Positions 33,901 through 46,014 of a DNA stretch of 64,000 bases are shown here, piece after piece. The notes under the pieces were generated by a model. The model was not told the origin of the DNA and searched no databases. It was given only the letters and a program-made list of their open reading frames with translations. The DNA is from Cervus elaphus (taxonomy: Eukaryota; Chordata; Mammalia; Artiodactyla; Cervidae): the NCBI RefSeq assembly GCF_910594005.1, contig NC_057820.1, forward strand, positions 5,275,001 through 5,339,000, in the 5' to 3' direction. A program made the position numbers and the translations under genes. Each line of letters opens with the position of its first letter. Within the stretch, counting starts at the first letter, position 1.

Positions 33901-34240
33901 CAGGGTCTGTGCAGGAGGAGTTACCTGCTGTTTCATTTCTTCCCTGCCCTGCACCACACAGGAAAGCCAGAGGTCAAACAATCACGGCCAGTTCTCAGAT
34001 ATGGTGACTCAGGTTTCCAAGGAAGGTACTCATCCTCCCTTGCTGGGAAGATGCAGGCATGTGGACTCACTGAACTCATTCCTCAGATATGCACCCTGAC
34101 TCTCTAGGGCCAACCCCCTGTTTTTCTGCAGGGTTCTGGAACTGTACAGGTGAAGCAAAGAGTCACCTTATCCCGAGAGCTTTTCCATGTCGCTCACCCT
34201 GGACTTTTGACTTAAATGAGGACTCAAGTTTATGTATCTT

Positions 34241-34648
34241 TGCTGTTGTTTAGTCACTCAGTCATGTTCAACTCTCCGCAACTTCATGGACTGCAACACA
34301 CCAGGCTTCCCTGTCCTTCACTGTCTCCTAGAGTTTGCTCAAACTCATGTCCATCGATTCAGTGATGTCATCCAACCATCTCATCCTCTGTCACCCCCTT
34401 TTCCTCCTGTCCTCGGTCTTTCCCAGCATCAGGGTCTTTTCCAATGAGTCAGTTCTTCGCATCAGGTGGCCACAGTACTGGAGCTTCAGCTTCAGCATCA
34501 ATCCTTCCAGTGAATAGTCAAGGCTGATTGCCTTTAGGATTGACTGGCTGGATCTCCTTGCAGTCCAGGGGATTCTCAAGGGTCTTCTCCAGCACCACAG
34601 TTCAAAAGCATCAATTCTTCAGTGCTCAGTCTTCTTTATGGTCCAACT
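34241..34648 (-). mobile_element. BovB LINE 3' fragment, minus strand
   Basis: Antisense BovB from the 3' tail (ttgctgttgtttagtcactc) to gtcttctttatggtcc, about 400 bp. It covers the 3' end and the last part of ORF2. No target repeat identified. Confidence 0.88.
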
Positions 34649-34699
34649 AACTTGTTACAATAATGTAAACATTACTCATTAATCTGCTCAACAAACACG

Positions 34700-35008
34700 G
34701 TTTGAACATTTTATGAGATTGCTAGGGCTGCTATAGCAAGATACCACGGACAAATGGAAATTTATTTCCTCACATCTCTGGAGGCTGTAAGTCCATGATC
34801 AAGGTGTGGGAAGGATTGCTTCCTCCTGAGGCCTCTTTCCTTGGCATGTAGGGCGTCATCTTCTCCATGTGTCCTAATCTCTTCATATAAGGACACCAGT
34901 CAGACCATTTTAGGGTCTATCTTGATGAGTTTATTTGTCCCTAATAACCTTTATAAAGATCCTATCTCCTAGTACTTTCTGCCATACTGAGGGGTTAAGA
35001 CCCCATCA
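34700..35008 (-). repeat. MLT1-like LTR, minus strand
   Basis: Antisense MaLR-type text: gctagggctgctatagcaag, then ataaggacaccagtcagacc and aaagatcctatctcc. Cut on the right by a Bov-tA. Confidence 0.6.
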
Positions 35009-35228
35009 GGGCTTCCCAGGTGGCGCTAGTGGTAAAGAAGCTGCCTGCCAATGCAGGAGATGCAAGAGACTTGGGTTCAATCCCTGGGTCGGGAAGATCC
35101 CCTGGAGAAGGGAATAGCTACCCACTCCAGTATTCTTGCCTGGGGGATTCCATGGAGAGAGGAGCCTGGCTGGCTACAGTGCCTGGAGTCACAAAAGAGC
35201 CAGACACGACTTAGCGATTGTGCACACA
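35009..35228 (+). mobile_element. Bov-tA SINE
   Basis: Full-length sense copy from gggcttcccaggtggcgc to gacacgacttagcgattg. Confidence 0.92.
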
Positions 35229-35479
35229 AGCATGTGAGATTTCAATGTGTGATTTGGGGATGGGGCAGGGAGAGATGCTTTGGAGCTGCTTGTCAGACTG
35301 TGACAAGTATCTGCATGTGCCAGCCATTGTTCTAAGATGCTAAAGATACGGCAGTGAATGAAAGAACGTAGGGGGAGTGATAACTGACGAGAATAAGGAG
35401 AGAGAAAGGGGGGCATTTTCTCGGGACTCTCCTTGACTGAGGGGAGAGGTTTCTGGCAAGTCTTGCTCCTCTGATGAGT

Positions 35480-35735
35480 CACATGGTATGTTCTGCCCTA
35501 AAGCCTCTTTCTTATTGACCCTCCCCCATCCTTTGAAGAGCATCGTCTGTAGCCCTCTCCTCTCTGCTTCCTGATAAACAATCACTGCATCTTCTTCATT
35601 GTGTTTTTATATGTCTGACCCCCCTGCCTGCCATGAGAATACAAATGTTGTCTTATCCACTGCTGGTCCAGAGCCTAACGTGGAGCCTGGCATGTAGAAG
35701 ATGCTCAATAAATGTTTGATGAATAAATGAATAAA
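35480..35735 (+). repeat. L2 LINE 3' end
   Basis: Sense L2: ctgcctgccatgagaatac, gcctggcatgtagaagatgc and the terminal tcaataaatgtttgatgaat. Confidence 0.75.
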
Positions 35736-36134
35736 ACCAGAACGGGCTCGGCTCGGCAGGCTTTGCCGTCAGGGGCCTGTGGGATCAGGCGATGGGTGAG
35801 ATGGAATTCTAATGAGCAGCAGAAAATTCAAGAACCTGAGACATCTAAAGGCGGCTCTGCTGACTTCCCTGCCATCAGCTGCAGGGTTTCTGAAAAGCAA
35901 AGATGGATAAAAAATTTTGTGGGCTGGTTAAAATAAAATCTGGAGTGTGAACGCTTTATTTTAGTTTTTAATTGTGAGGCTTTCTGCGAGAATCGTGGAG
36001 AGATTAGCTCTGCTCACCCACAAATGGAAGCTTGAGACTATGATTTGTCATTTCTTTAATCTTAAAAGTGCAAGGCAGGGGGTGAGGGGGAAGGGGTGAG
36101 AGTGGGATATTAAGGAAAATAATAAAACTGCAAA
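35736..36134. other. Unassigned unique sequence
   Basis: No feature recognised. Confidence 0.35.
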
Positions 36135-36355
36135 TTATTGAGTTCTCACTTACTTGCCTGGCACTTTGCTTGTTATATTGCATATATGATCCTATTTAAC
36201 CCTTGTATTGACAGGCAATGAATACTTTCATTTCAAAGACAGGAAAACTGCTCAGAGGGTGTGAATAACCAACTCAAGGACACACAGCCTTCAGGTCTCA
36301 GAGCCAGTATTTATCCCAAACACTCCTTGCTCTTTGCAGCAATGGCCCTGCTCTT
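36135..36355 (-). repeat. MIR SINE, minus strand
   Basis: Antisense MIR along most of its length: gcctggcactttgcttgtt, atatgatcctatttaaccc, aaagacaggaaaactgctc, acacacagccttcaggtc. Confidence 0.78.
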
Positions 36356-36625
36356 ACCTTCTCTTTTTCTTTTTTTAGAGAAGATGGCTTTTATTTAAAA
36401 AAAAAAATGTTCGTTTATTTTTGGCTGTGTCACAAGGAATCTTTCTTTTCCAGCAAGTGAGTTCTTTGTTGCTGTGGGGGGGCTCCGTAGTTGTGGCATG
36501 GGGGCTTGGTTGCCCCGAGGCATGTGGAATCTTAGTTCCCTGACCAGGGATGGAACCCATGTCCCCTGCACTGGAAGATGGAGTCTTAACCACTGGACCA
36601 CCAGGGAAATCCCTGACCTTCTCTT
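36356..36625 (-). mobile_element. CHR-type SINE with perfect 10-bp TSD
   Basis: Minus-strand CHR SINE, 36366-36615: a T/A-rich tail near 36396, ggcatgtggaatcttagttc, ccactggaccaccaggg at the right. The direct repeat accttctctt at 36356-36365 and 36616-36625. Confidence 0.92.
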
Positions 36626-36954
36626 CTTAGAAATTCTTTCTCCTAAGATGCCTCAGTTGCCTTCGCCTGTCCCTCCAATTCTTTCCTCTTCACAGTTCCC
36701 TCCTTGTATTTAAACCAAGCCCTGGGGCTCACATATTCTGAGTCAAAAGGAAACTAACCCATCTGGAGACCCATTGGTGGAGCTAAGAGGTGATATTCAG
36801 TTGTTTGCTTGTATTCTAGTTTTTAGCTTTTACAAAGTTTGGTATCGAAGGGGAAAAAAAAGACAATTATCTCTCAAGAAGTCATATCACCAAATTTTGC
36901 TCTGTGAAAGGTCAGCGTGTAAATCTTTTTCCGAAGGCACAGACCCTGTCTCAG
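36626..36954. other. Unassigned unique sequence
   Basis: No feature recognised. Confidence 0.35.
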
Positions 36955-37315
36955 TCAGCCTGAGCTTCTCCAACAGAAGTCCATAAACTTGTTGGCTTAC
37001 AAAATAGACTTTCTTTCTCCTAATTCTGGAGTCTAAGAAACCCAAGATAAAGGGACGGATTGATCTGGCTCCTAGTAAGAGCTCTCTTGCGAAGGGCTAC
37101 CTTTCTGCCCTCACATGATGAAAAGAGAGGATTCTGCCTCTCCTCCCCCCTTTTCCTATAGGGGCACTAATCCCATACTGGGGGCCCCACCCTTATAACC
37201 TCATCTAAACTTAATCACCTTCAGAGGCCGTGCCTTCAAACGACATCACTATGGGGGTCAGAATTTCAGTATAAGAATTTTGAGGAGACATTAACATTCA
37301 GCCCATAATAATCCC
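36955..37315 (-). repeat. MLT1/MST-like LTR, minus strand
   Basis: Antisense MaLR LTR: tctggagtctaagaaaccc, gggcactaatcccatactg, aacctcatctaaacttaatc, gaccatca-like and aacattcagcccataataat. Solo LTR, no internal coding region. Confidence 0.7.
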
Positions 37316-38109
37316 CTTGGCTGATTTTTAATAATTTAAGCTGGATCTTTACTTACTGTTTTTCTGACTTACAGAAGACTCGTTGCAGTAAGCAGGAGGC
37401 CAGTCCTGGCTTGATCTGTGACTGAATGTTATTTTGATGAGTGATCTGATAGGACAAAATGCCCAGGAATTTGCTCAATTTTGTTAAAGATGTCAACTAT
37501 GAGATGAATGTCTACTTCTCCTTGAACAGCCTGTTCTATATTGGTACCACCTCAGAAGCATCTTTCTTCTACTACATTATTTGTGTTGCAAGGTTAGAAA
37601 AATAAATATTTGATAAAAGAGACTCATTTACCCAAGTTAGGAGGCTTAAAGTGATTTTGCTTTTTGATCTGTGATCTGGCATCCTAGTGAATGTAATCAC
37701 CTGGAATGTTTATGAAGGTTAGAGCACCCATCTATAAAAATACACTCAACTCTGTCATCCTCTATGTGTATAAACACCTTGAAAAATACCATCAATCAAA
37801 GAAAAGCATATTTAAAGTAAGAACATATGAGGGCAGTTCTGATTTGAAAGACAGGGCTATTTTTTGAGCAAAGATAGAAAACAAGTGTTTTATTCATCTG
37901 ACAATTATTTTCCACTGGTCTTAAAATTTTGCTTTGTTCACAGAAGTTCTCTCCCTAGGTCCCATCCTCCCAAGGTTGTACATTGTTTTTCTTCAACAAG
38001 TCCAATATGATGTGTGTCATGAGGAATATCCTGAGCAGAAAAGTCAAGAGAGAGAAATGAAGGTACCTGATGGAGCTACTTTCTCTTGTAAGGTTTAAAG
38101 AGCATTGAG
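37316..38109. other. Unassigned sequence
   Basis: About 800 bp, AT-rich. No gene or repeat recognised. Confidence 0.35.
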
Positions 38110-38310
38110 CTCTGCTGGCTCAGACAGTGAAGAATCCGCCTGCAGTGCAGGAGGCCAGGTTCAATCCCTGGGTCAGGAAGACCCCCTGGAGAAGGGAATG
38201 ACTTCCCACTCCAGTATTCTTGCCTGGAGAATCGCATACTCAGAGGAGCCTGACGGGCTACGGTCCATGGAGTCGCCAAAGAGTCAGACATGACTTAGCA
38301 ACTAAACAAC
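38110..38310 (+). mobile_element. Bov-tA SINE
   Basis: Head tctgctggctcagacagtg to gacatgacttagcaact, slightly shortened at the B-box region. Confidence 0.9.
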
Positions 38311-39273
38311 AAACAAATGATAACAGCAGAAGCTATGAGGACTTAGTATCCTAACCTATTTCTGCAGGAAAACATGCTAATAATCACACTAAGTGGGATA
38401 AAGACCCTCAGTAGTGGATAGATATGCAGCCATACGAGTTTTAAAGAAGGCTTCCAAGTTTTCAGAGTACTTGGGATTTCAGAGTTCTGAAGAAGGGATT
38501 GTGAAGTTGCAGTGTGTAATTAAAAGAAAAAAGACTCTATAATCTCATTTTCAGGCCATCAGCTGTCTTGGAGAAAAATCCTGGGAAAAATTTCCAAGAC
38601 TTTCTCTCCCCATCACAACATTGCTCAATTAAACACATTAAGAATCTGTGCATTTTGGTTTAAATCTCAGGGAAATTTCTCTCCCACCCACCGCTCCATA
38701 TCCTGTTTCCTTCCTCCATTTGAAATTGCAGGATTTTAGCACATGGGGAAAAGGAGCAGATTTCCTCTTTGTATTTTTTTTTCTTTAGTTTATTGTTCTT
38801 TTTTTTTTTATGAAAGTCATACAAATTCATGTAAAAATTAGGTACAACAACCAAAAATAAATAAATAAATAAAAGACTTTCAAGCTCCTGACTACCCAGA
38901 GAAAATGTCTACAACATGCTATATATCCTTCTGGAGCTTTATTTTTCTAAATGTTGAGACAATGGTTTTTTTAGAAAAATGAGCAAATGCTATCTATACA
39001 CAATTCTCTGATGGAAGACATTTAGAAAAAGTAAGATTTTACAATGTGGTATGTGTTTTTTCAGCAGGCAGAAATTATGAACAAAAGCATCTGTAATCTC
39101 ACCATGCATATTGTCAGCTGGCTTTGGGCAATTTTCTTAATCCTACATTTTGCTTGGGATTTGTGTCAACGTCTTGGGCTTGAGAATATATACATAAAAC
39201 CTCTGGGAACTTCACTGTAGACCTTCAGCATGGAGCTGTTTCTCACAAAGCATGACTAGATCTTTGGCTTCCT
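38311..39273. other. Unassigned sequence with small AT-rich simple repeats
   Basis: Contains a T tract at 38800-38810 and an (AAAT)n run at about 38855-38873. No gene recognised. Confidence 0.35.
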
Positions 39274-39551
39274 CTTTAAAATTTGACTTGAAACTAGAAA
39301 GACAGAGAATTTCACAAACTTGTGTGTTAGTTGTTCAGTCACGTCTGACTGTTTGCAACAGAATGGATTGTAGTCCTCCAGGCTCCTCTGTTCATGGAGT
39401 GGGTTGCCATTTCCTCCTCTAGGGGTTCTTCCCAACCCAGGGATCAAATCCAGGTCTCCTGCATTGCAGTTGGATTCTTTACCATCTGAGCCACCAGGGA
39501 AGCCCTTTAAAATGTGACTTAAAACTAGAGAGACAGAGCATTTTACAAACT
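39274..39551 (-). mobile_element. Bov-tA SINE flanked by a 47-bp duplication
   Basis: Minus-strand Bov-tA, 39321-39504. The 47 bases before it (39274-39320) and after it (39505-39551) match at 42 positions; both start ctttaaaat and end acaaact. The copies abut the element exactly, as target-site duplications do, but are about three times the usual length. Confidence 0.85.
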
Positions 39552-39659
39552 ATTAGAGCTGCCAGGAAATGTGGAAATGAGGTTGAATGGTCAACATTCT
39601 CATTTAACAGACAGACCCTGGGGCTGGTGAGATCCACTTGCAGGCAGCAGCACTGGGTT

Positions 39660-39770
39660 CTGATGCCTGGATTCAAGTCTCAGAGACTCCTTTGAGAAAA
39701 TCTGAGCCTCCATTTCCTGGTCAGATACGGAGTTACTACCCCTATCCACTCCATGAAGCATCCTCGGAAT
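39660..39770 (+). repeat. Degraded MIR fragment
   Basis: Sense MIR-like text: gcctggattcaagtctcag, ctgagcctccatttcctgg. Weak. Confidence 0.4.
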
Positions 39771-42159
39771 GAAAAGAACTGATGTGCTTGAGGTCTAAGC
39801 CCTGTGTACCATTGCTCGTGAGGTCCCAGTGAGTTTAGTTCTGCCCGTTGGTGACAGAACAGGACTTCGGACTTAATTCTCTTCAGTCCCAGGGCAGGGC
39901 TCTTCCCCTGATATCATCCAGGGAGGCCTGAGGGCAGTAGCCTGTGATGGATGGGCTTTCGAAACGGTGATGTGGGGAGAGATGAGTAAAGGCAGAAAAA
40001 AACCACCTGATTCTTCTCCCCCCTCTCTCTTTCTTTAAAATAATCAATAAATACTATTGATCATATTTACTATTGGCATGGGGGGAGTAGGGGGGACGGG
40101 GAGCAGCTGTAGGGACAAGCCTCCTTTTGAAAGTGAAGCTGGAACTGTAAGCAGAAGACAACAGTTCTTGATGAAACTTCCAACAGAAAGATGGGGAGGG
40201 GGCGGGGCCTGGAATGCTGGGAAATGGAGTGAAGATGATCCTGGAAAGGAATCATTGCAGAGGGTGGGGGACTATCCATGAAGTAGGTTTTCCCCTTAAA
40301 CTAGTAAAATTTTTTCCTGAAATTAAGAGGAAATGTAAAAGGTGTAGTCTCCATGCTGGGCAGTAATGTATAGATTCCTCAATAGTGCATGAATACTAGA
40401 GTTTAATATCAACTTGCTACTTGGGAGATGTAGAAAACACAACAAAATTGGGCTTAAATCTGATTACTGAAGAAATAGACAGAACATTAATACGAATGCG
40501 TCTGGCTGGAGGAAATAATAACTGCCTTAGGATTGCTTGAATTGAGTGTGCACGCACACACACACACAAACACTAGTGTATTCTCCTAAATTTCCTGGTG
40601 ACCTGATGGATTAGGGAATTGGTGATGGGCTCTTGATGCATAATTTGCTGACCATATGATCTCTTTTCTTTGTTGAAAATCCTTCGGTTATAAGATTCAT
40701 CATCTCATTTCTATTTTTTTTTTTTTCAAGTGAGGCTGCCACGAAAAGGAAGCTGTGTTTGCAACATCCATGTCTTTGAATCATATTTGCTATTGGATTT
40801 CAGGAAATCTTGAAAATTCTCTTAACTTGGAGGATTCAAAGCACCCAAACCTCTTGGAAGATGGTGATATATAACCTTAATTTACTTAAAAGAAAACTCT
40901 AATAGGGTCAAATAATTTGTGGCCTGATACTAATTTTCATGCAACGCTGAGATGGCCATTCATCCTTTTCCCCAGGGGGGTTCTGAGGGGAAGGTGCCAA
41001 GTCCCTCTAAATCACAAGTGGAATTAGTTTGCTGGCTGGAATGGTATTTTTTTTTTAAAGAAGAAAAAATTCCACCCCATTTCTCTTCATTGCCTTCGTA
41101 TTGTTCAGAGGAGGCTGCTTGGTGATCCCTGGGGAACAGAGAAAAGGATTTAGGGTTTAAATATAGTTTGGAATCAGTAAAAAGAGGAAAAGGAATCTAA
41201 GACTCAACTTCTATTTATTAGAAAATTGGAGCGGGGAGACTGAAAACATAGGAGAGGAGGGAGAGTCTGAACTTATCTATTTAAAGAAATGGCATCTGCA
41301 TTTAACAATTAAAACTATCATACAATCTCTGCAAAAATTAATCCATTAGGACCTTTAGAAATTCCCTCCTATCAAGAGTAAGTGCTAGTGTAAAGGGGAA
41401 ATTTATGGAAAGAAATAGAAAATTAAATAAAATTGCAGTATTAACAGTGTTTCAAACTTCAATAAATCAAATCTCAAAAAAGACACCGGAAAATGTTTCA
41501 TTTTCTATTTGCAAGAATGATCCGGCAGACAAACTCAGTTCCTCCTCTGCTGGAAGGGAAGAAAGCCCATTCACCACATTTCAGGTCCTTTCAGAAGGGT
41601 GCTGGGAACCCAGACCAACGCCGCGTGTGCTTCTGAGCTGTTATTGTCAATGCCCCACGTGCCTTGATGGCTGGGTTCCTGCCTGCCTTTCAGAGCGGTG
41701 CACGCGCATCGAATCTGCCCGTGAAAGTTGCCGGAGCCCTGCCCCTAGGGGGCTCTGAGCTCCTGGCAGAACCTTAGCTGCTCTGAATAAGGTGGAAATT
41801 TATTAGGAGGAAATTATTCTGGTGTCTTCAGAAATACAACATTCCTGATAAAAATCTTGCTCCTGACAGCAGACTAACAAGATACATTTGTTAGTGGTTT
41901 CTGTTCCCGGGAATCCACAGTGAACGCTCTGCCCTTTTATTGCACCATTGGAAGTAGAGGCATGCAGTGACAGGCATGATTCAAGTTTTTCATTTCACAA
42001 ACATTTGAGTTTTATATTACGGGCCATGCACTCTCCTGAATGTGCTCCAAGGAGTTACAAGGTTGGAGTCACGCAGCTTGTTCATCTCCAACACCATTTG
42101 CTGAGCACCTACTAAGTGCTAGGAATTGTATTTTTCACAGGGACCCCAGTGTGGTGTAG
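39771..42159. other. Longest stretch without recognised young repeats
   Basis: Only a short CA run (40551-40573), a C-rich/T-rich pair of tracts and an old fragment at the right edge are seen. 41500-41770 has raised G+C and several CpGs. Open frames such as 41405-41758 have no recognisable product. May hold conserved non-coding DNA, which cannot be judged from one sequence. Confidence 0.35.
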
Positions 42160-42266
42160 TACCCACAACAAGGTGTCATTTCCCTATTAGTTCTGGATGG
42201 GTCACTTCATCTCTTGACCTCAGTTTCCATTTCTGTCAAATAAGAATGGGATAACTACCGTGGGAA

Positions 42267-42301
42267 GTGTGTGTGTGTGCGTGTGTGTGTGTGTGTGTGT
42301 G
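42267..42301. repeat. (TG)n microsatellite
   Basis: About seventeen TG units with one C substitution, inside the MIR. Confidence 0.95.
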
Positions 42302-42335
42302 AAATGAGATTTCTAAGCATTTTATACAATGATTG

Positions 42336-42564
42336 ATACATAGTTGTTGTTGTTTAGTCTCTGAGTCATGTCTGACTCTGCAATCCCATAGACTATAGCT
42401 CACCAAGCTCTTCTGTCCATGTAATTCTCCAGGCAAGAATACTGGAGTGGGTTGCCATTCCCTTCTGGAGGGGATCTTCCCGACCCAGGGATCGAACCTG
42501 AGTTTGCTGTATTAGCAGGCAGATTCTTTACCATGGAGCCACCTGGGAAGCCCCTAATACATAG
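42336..42564 (-). mobile_element. Bov-tA SINE with 8-bp TSD
   Basis: Minus-strand element, 42344-42556. The repeat atacatag at 42336-42343 and 42557-42564 derives from the MIR 3' end. Confidence 0.92.
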
Positions 42565-42600
42565 TAGGAATGTATTAAATATTTACTACTTTAAGATTTA

Positions 42601-43429
42601 ATGCTGATACAACTCTTGCCTTCAGAGTGCTTATAGCCTTGCAGACAGACAAATGGATCATTTCATGTACTGATCATTGGTCCACTGGACCTTTGCATAA
42701 CGAAGCGCACATTTTCTACTCAGATAGAAGCACTTTACTCACAAGACAGCATCTTAGAAAGCTGAGTTCTTATTTATTTCAGAAAATGTTATTAGAAGCT
42801 TGGTTTTCTAATTTCCTGTTTTGTTGTACATTAGAAATAGTAATTAAGAAGTGCTGGCTCTAGCTAACCACAGCATAGGAGCAGGAGTATGGTGACAGAT
42901 CAGGATTTCAAGAGTAAGGAAGAAGACAGAACAATCGGAATGGTCTGGCCAGAGAATTCAGACACCATACAGGTTATGGGGGAGTTTGAAATAGTTGATA
43001 GTTGAGTTGATATTACATCTTAATACATTATGGACATTTGAGCACACAGGTTCTACTTTACACAGTCACATGTATGAGCCTCAATTACAAACAAAATGAA
43101 GACTCGAATCTGTGCAGGGTGATGTATTGAAGAAGATGTAGAAGAAGAGAAGAGAAGCTTAGAGCAACATAGTAAAATGTTCAACTTTGGAGGTTTATAG
43201 TATCTGGACAATTTACTGATATGCTCTTTCCATTATCCACTCGGTCGGTCAGTTAAACATCTCACTGTATTTAAGAGAAGGAAATCCCTTCTTTAAGCAT
43301 AAGGAATATTTGTAGGAAAGAGACAGGATGTGGATTATTTTATGCCAAATCACAGTTGACAGAGCTCCCTGAATACTTTGGTAATTATGCGAACATGGTC
43401 ACTGATTTTTGTTTTTAATTTTTAGCATG
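42601..43429. other. Unassigned unique sequence
   Basis: No feature recognised. Confidence 0.35.
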
Positions 43430-44095
43430 AATCAGTTTCCTGTTGCCGCTGTAACAACACAGGCTTAAGTGACTTAAGCACCACAGACATGTTGGCTCAC
43501 AGTTCTGGGAGTCAGAAGTCTGCTCCGCACAAGTCAAGGCTTGGCAGGGTTGGATCCTTGAGAAGGATTTGAGGGGAAAACCCGTGGCCTTGGCCTTTCC
43601 AGTTTCCAGGGGTCTCTGCAGTCCTTAACTCCAGGCCACGTCCTCGGTCCTTAAAGCCCCTGTACCCCATCCTCAGACCACTGTACCCCATCCTCAGACC
43701 ACTGCACCCCATCCTCAGATCACTGTACCCCATCCTCAGATACTGTACCCCATCCTCAGACCACTCTACCCCATCCTCAGACCACTCTACCCCATCCTCA
43801 GACCACTCTACCCCACCCTCAGATCACTGTACCCCATCCTCAGACCACTCTACCCCATCCTCAGACCACTCTACCCCATCCTCAGACCACTCTACCCCAT
43901 CCTCAGACCACTCTACCCCATCCTCAGACCACTCTACCCCACCCTCAGATCACGCTCTCTCTCCCATTGGCTCTGTTGTCACGTGGTCTTTTCTGTCTCT
44001 AACCTTCCTCTGTGTCCCCAGGACAAGTGATTACATTTAAGGCCATTTGGAATATTCTAGGATCATCTCCCCATCACAAGATCCTTAACTTCATT
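43430..44095 (-). repeat. MLT1-like LTR containing a minisatellite
   Basis: Antisense LTR-type text on both sides of the array. Left: cctgttgccgctgtaacaac, ggctcacagttctgggag. Right: tgtgtccccaggacaagtg, aggatcatctccccatc. The array at 43660-43952 expanded within it. Confidence 0.55.
43660..43952. repeat. 21-bp minisatellite, 14 units
   Basis: Fourteen consecutive units (thirteen of 21 bp, one of 20 bp), each reading ct(g/c)taccc-cat/c-cctcaga plus cca or tca. Units differ at a few positions: ctgt versus ctct, catc versus cacc, and cca versus tca. The last seven units show a run of five near-identical copies, suggesting recent expansion. The length is a multiple of three, so minus-strand open frames across it are an artefact. 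Confidence 0.95.
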
Positions 44096-44579
44096 GTATA
44101 ATCTAGGAAGAGGGGGGACACTTCTCCACTTGATCTCTTTTGCCCATCATCACCTTCATCACATTCTGGCCCCTCACTCTTTCTATCCCAGCTGAGAATG
44201 AAAAATGACTTAGTCTGGTTGGTAATAGGAAAGGAGAAAGATGTGATCCTGGCTTAACTCCTCACATGCAATAATCCTAGCCTTAAAACCTGTGTCCCTG
44301 GGTTGGGGGATGGGGAAGGCTGGAGGCTCTGATAGGAACTTCATAGTAATGGTGATGTTATTTTGGGTCCTGTTTTCAGGACTAATTTCACAATTGGTAT
44401 AGGACTCAGAGAAAGCAGACATTCTTCCCGGAGAATACCAGCAGTGTCACATGTTATTTATTGTAATTAAAATAATACACATTTTATGAAGTAGATTTCA
44501 TAATCTTTCCCCTTAAAGATAATTGTTGTGAATAGTTTCAAGTACATAAATGAAATGCTTTGTATATTAAACAAACATA
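44096..44579. other. Unassigned unique sequence
   Basis: No feature recognised. Confidence 0.35.
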
Positions 44580-45440
44580 TGGCATCTGTAATCTCCTTTT
44601 TACACTCAATAATGTATTATGGTTCCCTCTTCATGTCAATATATCCATTTCATTCTTTTCAGTAGTATCCTACTATTGTGTAAATATACCTTAATTTATT
44701 AAATTAACCACCTAATCTTTTAGGTTGTGCTCAAGTTTCTGCTGTTATAAAATATGGTGCAACGATTTTTTATTCACAGTCCCTAAGGAAGTTTGTTAAC
44801 TTTCTTAACTTCTCTAAGAAACAGTTTTCTCAATTACAAAATGGGGATAATACCAATATCTATCTCAAAGATATTTAGGAACTAAAACAGGTCATGAATG
44901 GAAACTGAATATCATAGTGACTAGTAGCTAGTTCAATAAATATTAGCTACTGTTTCATTATTATTTTCACAATTACTACTAAGCATCTTTTCACATAATC
45001 TTTATTGATTCCTTTGGATAACTTCTTAGAAGTAAAGTTATTGAAAAAAAAGAAAGAAACAAAGTTATTGGATCAAAGAGTTTACACATTTAAAGTTTGA
45101 TACATGTTGCCAAATCCCTCAGGTTGTGAAATAGTGTCTTCATACCCCTTTATCAACATGAGACAATTTTCAATCTTTGAAAATCTGATTAGATTAAAAA
45201 TACATATCATTTTATTTTCCGTTTAGTTGATTAATACCAAAATGATGTTCCTTTTATGACCATTGCCTTTTCTGTTTCTTCATTTATGACTTTCATGCTT
45301 TTTAGGAAAAAATATATATCTTTTTTCTTATTGATTTATAGAAGCTGTTTATGTATTAAGATTTTTCAATCTTTGTAGTTAATTCATTTAATAAATACTT
45401 TCTCACATTTTTCTTTGGTCATTAAAATTTATTTACATTG
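44580..45440 (-). mobile_element. Old L1 3' region, minus strand, with nested MIR-like piece
   Basis: Antisense L1ME-type text: tttacactcaataatgtatt, ccttaatttattaaattaac, ggatcaaagagtttacac, ttgatacatgttgccaaatc, tcttattgatttatagaagc. The stretch 44785-44965 reads as MIR. Confidence 0.65.
44785..44965 (+). repeat. MIR SINE
   Basis: Sense MIR: cttaacttctctaagaaac, ctcaattacaaaatgggg, agctagttcaataaatatt. Lies inside the old L1. Confidence 0.68.
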
Positions 45441-46014
45441 TATTTTCAACACCTCTAAGGCTTCAAAACCTTAGAGATTCTATAGTAATAGGAATAGCCT
45501 AAATAATATTTTAACAACCAATAAGTAATTAAAGTAAATGTTGAGTGATTATACTGCCAAAAGTGAATGAATACACTCTTTTTTCATTCATAAAGGATAA
45601 GAAATAAGTTAGTGTAAAGATTTTCTTAATTTCTAATTATTTTTCTTTAACTCACTAACTTATTGGTTAGTAAGGACTAGCAAAACAACAAAACAAATGA
45701 ATAGCAAACACTAAGAAAATTTGGAAACAATCATGCTTAGTTTGATAGTAGTTACTCTTTCTCATGAATATACATGCTTATTGTAGTGTTTTTATTTTGG
45801 ATAGTTATCTTGCAGCTTAAATACATGATATATATTCTTATAGATTATATTCTTTTTAATATTTATTTACTATCTTATTCAATTGGTGTTCTTTGAACAC
45901 CTATTGATGAGCTTGACTCATATTTGTAGCATACATTTTTCACAGTATAGTGGATTGATCCTTGGGCTTCTGAATCCTTTCAATTGCATTTAGTTTCTTT
46001 TCCTCTTTCCAATG
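45441..46014. other. AT-rich unassigned sequence
   Basis: No gene recognised; may include more old L1. Confidence 0.35.

Larger units (their letters stand above)
42160..42600 (+). repeat. MIR SINE, interrupted by a TG run and a Bov-tA
   Basis: Sense MIR pieces: gggtcacttcatctcttgac, ctcagtttccatttctgtc, then after the interruption atacatagtaggaatgt and ttaaatatttac. The gap holds the TG microsatellite and the SINE. Confidence 0.68.

Noticed and set aside
41405..41758. 117-codon open frame in the repeat-poor block
   Set aside because: Starts in AT-rich DNA, has no recognisable domain or splice signals, and its composition changes abruptly along the frame.
43512..43733. Heptad-like repetitive minus-strand frame
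   Set aside because: Created by the 21-bp minisatellite, whose unit is a multiple of three.
43660..43952. CRISPR-like regular array
   Set aside because: There are no spacers: units are directly adjacent and near identical. The genome is a mammal's.
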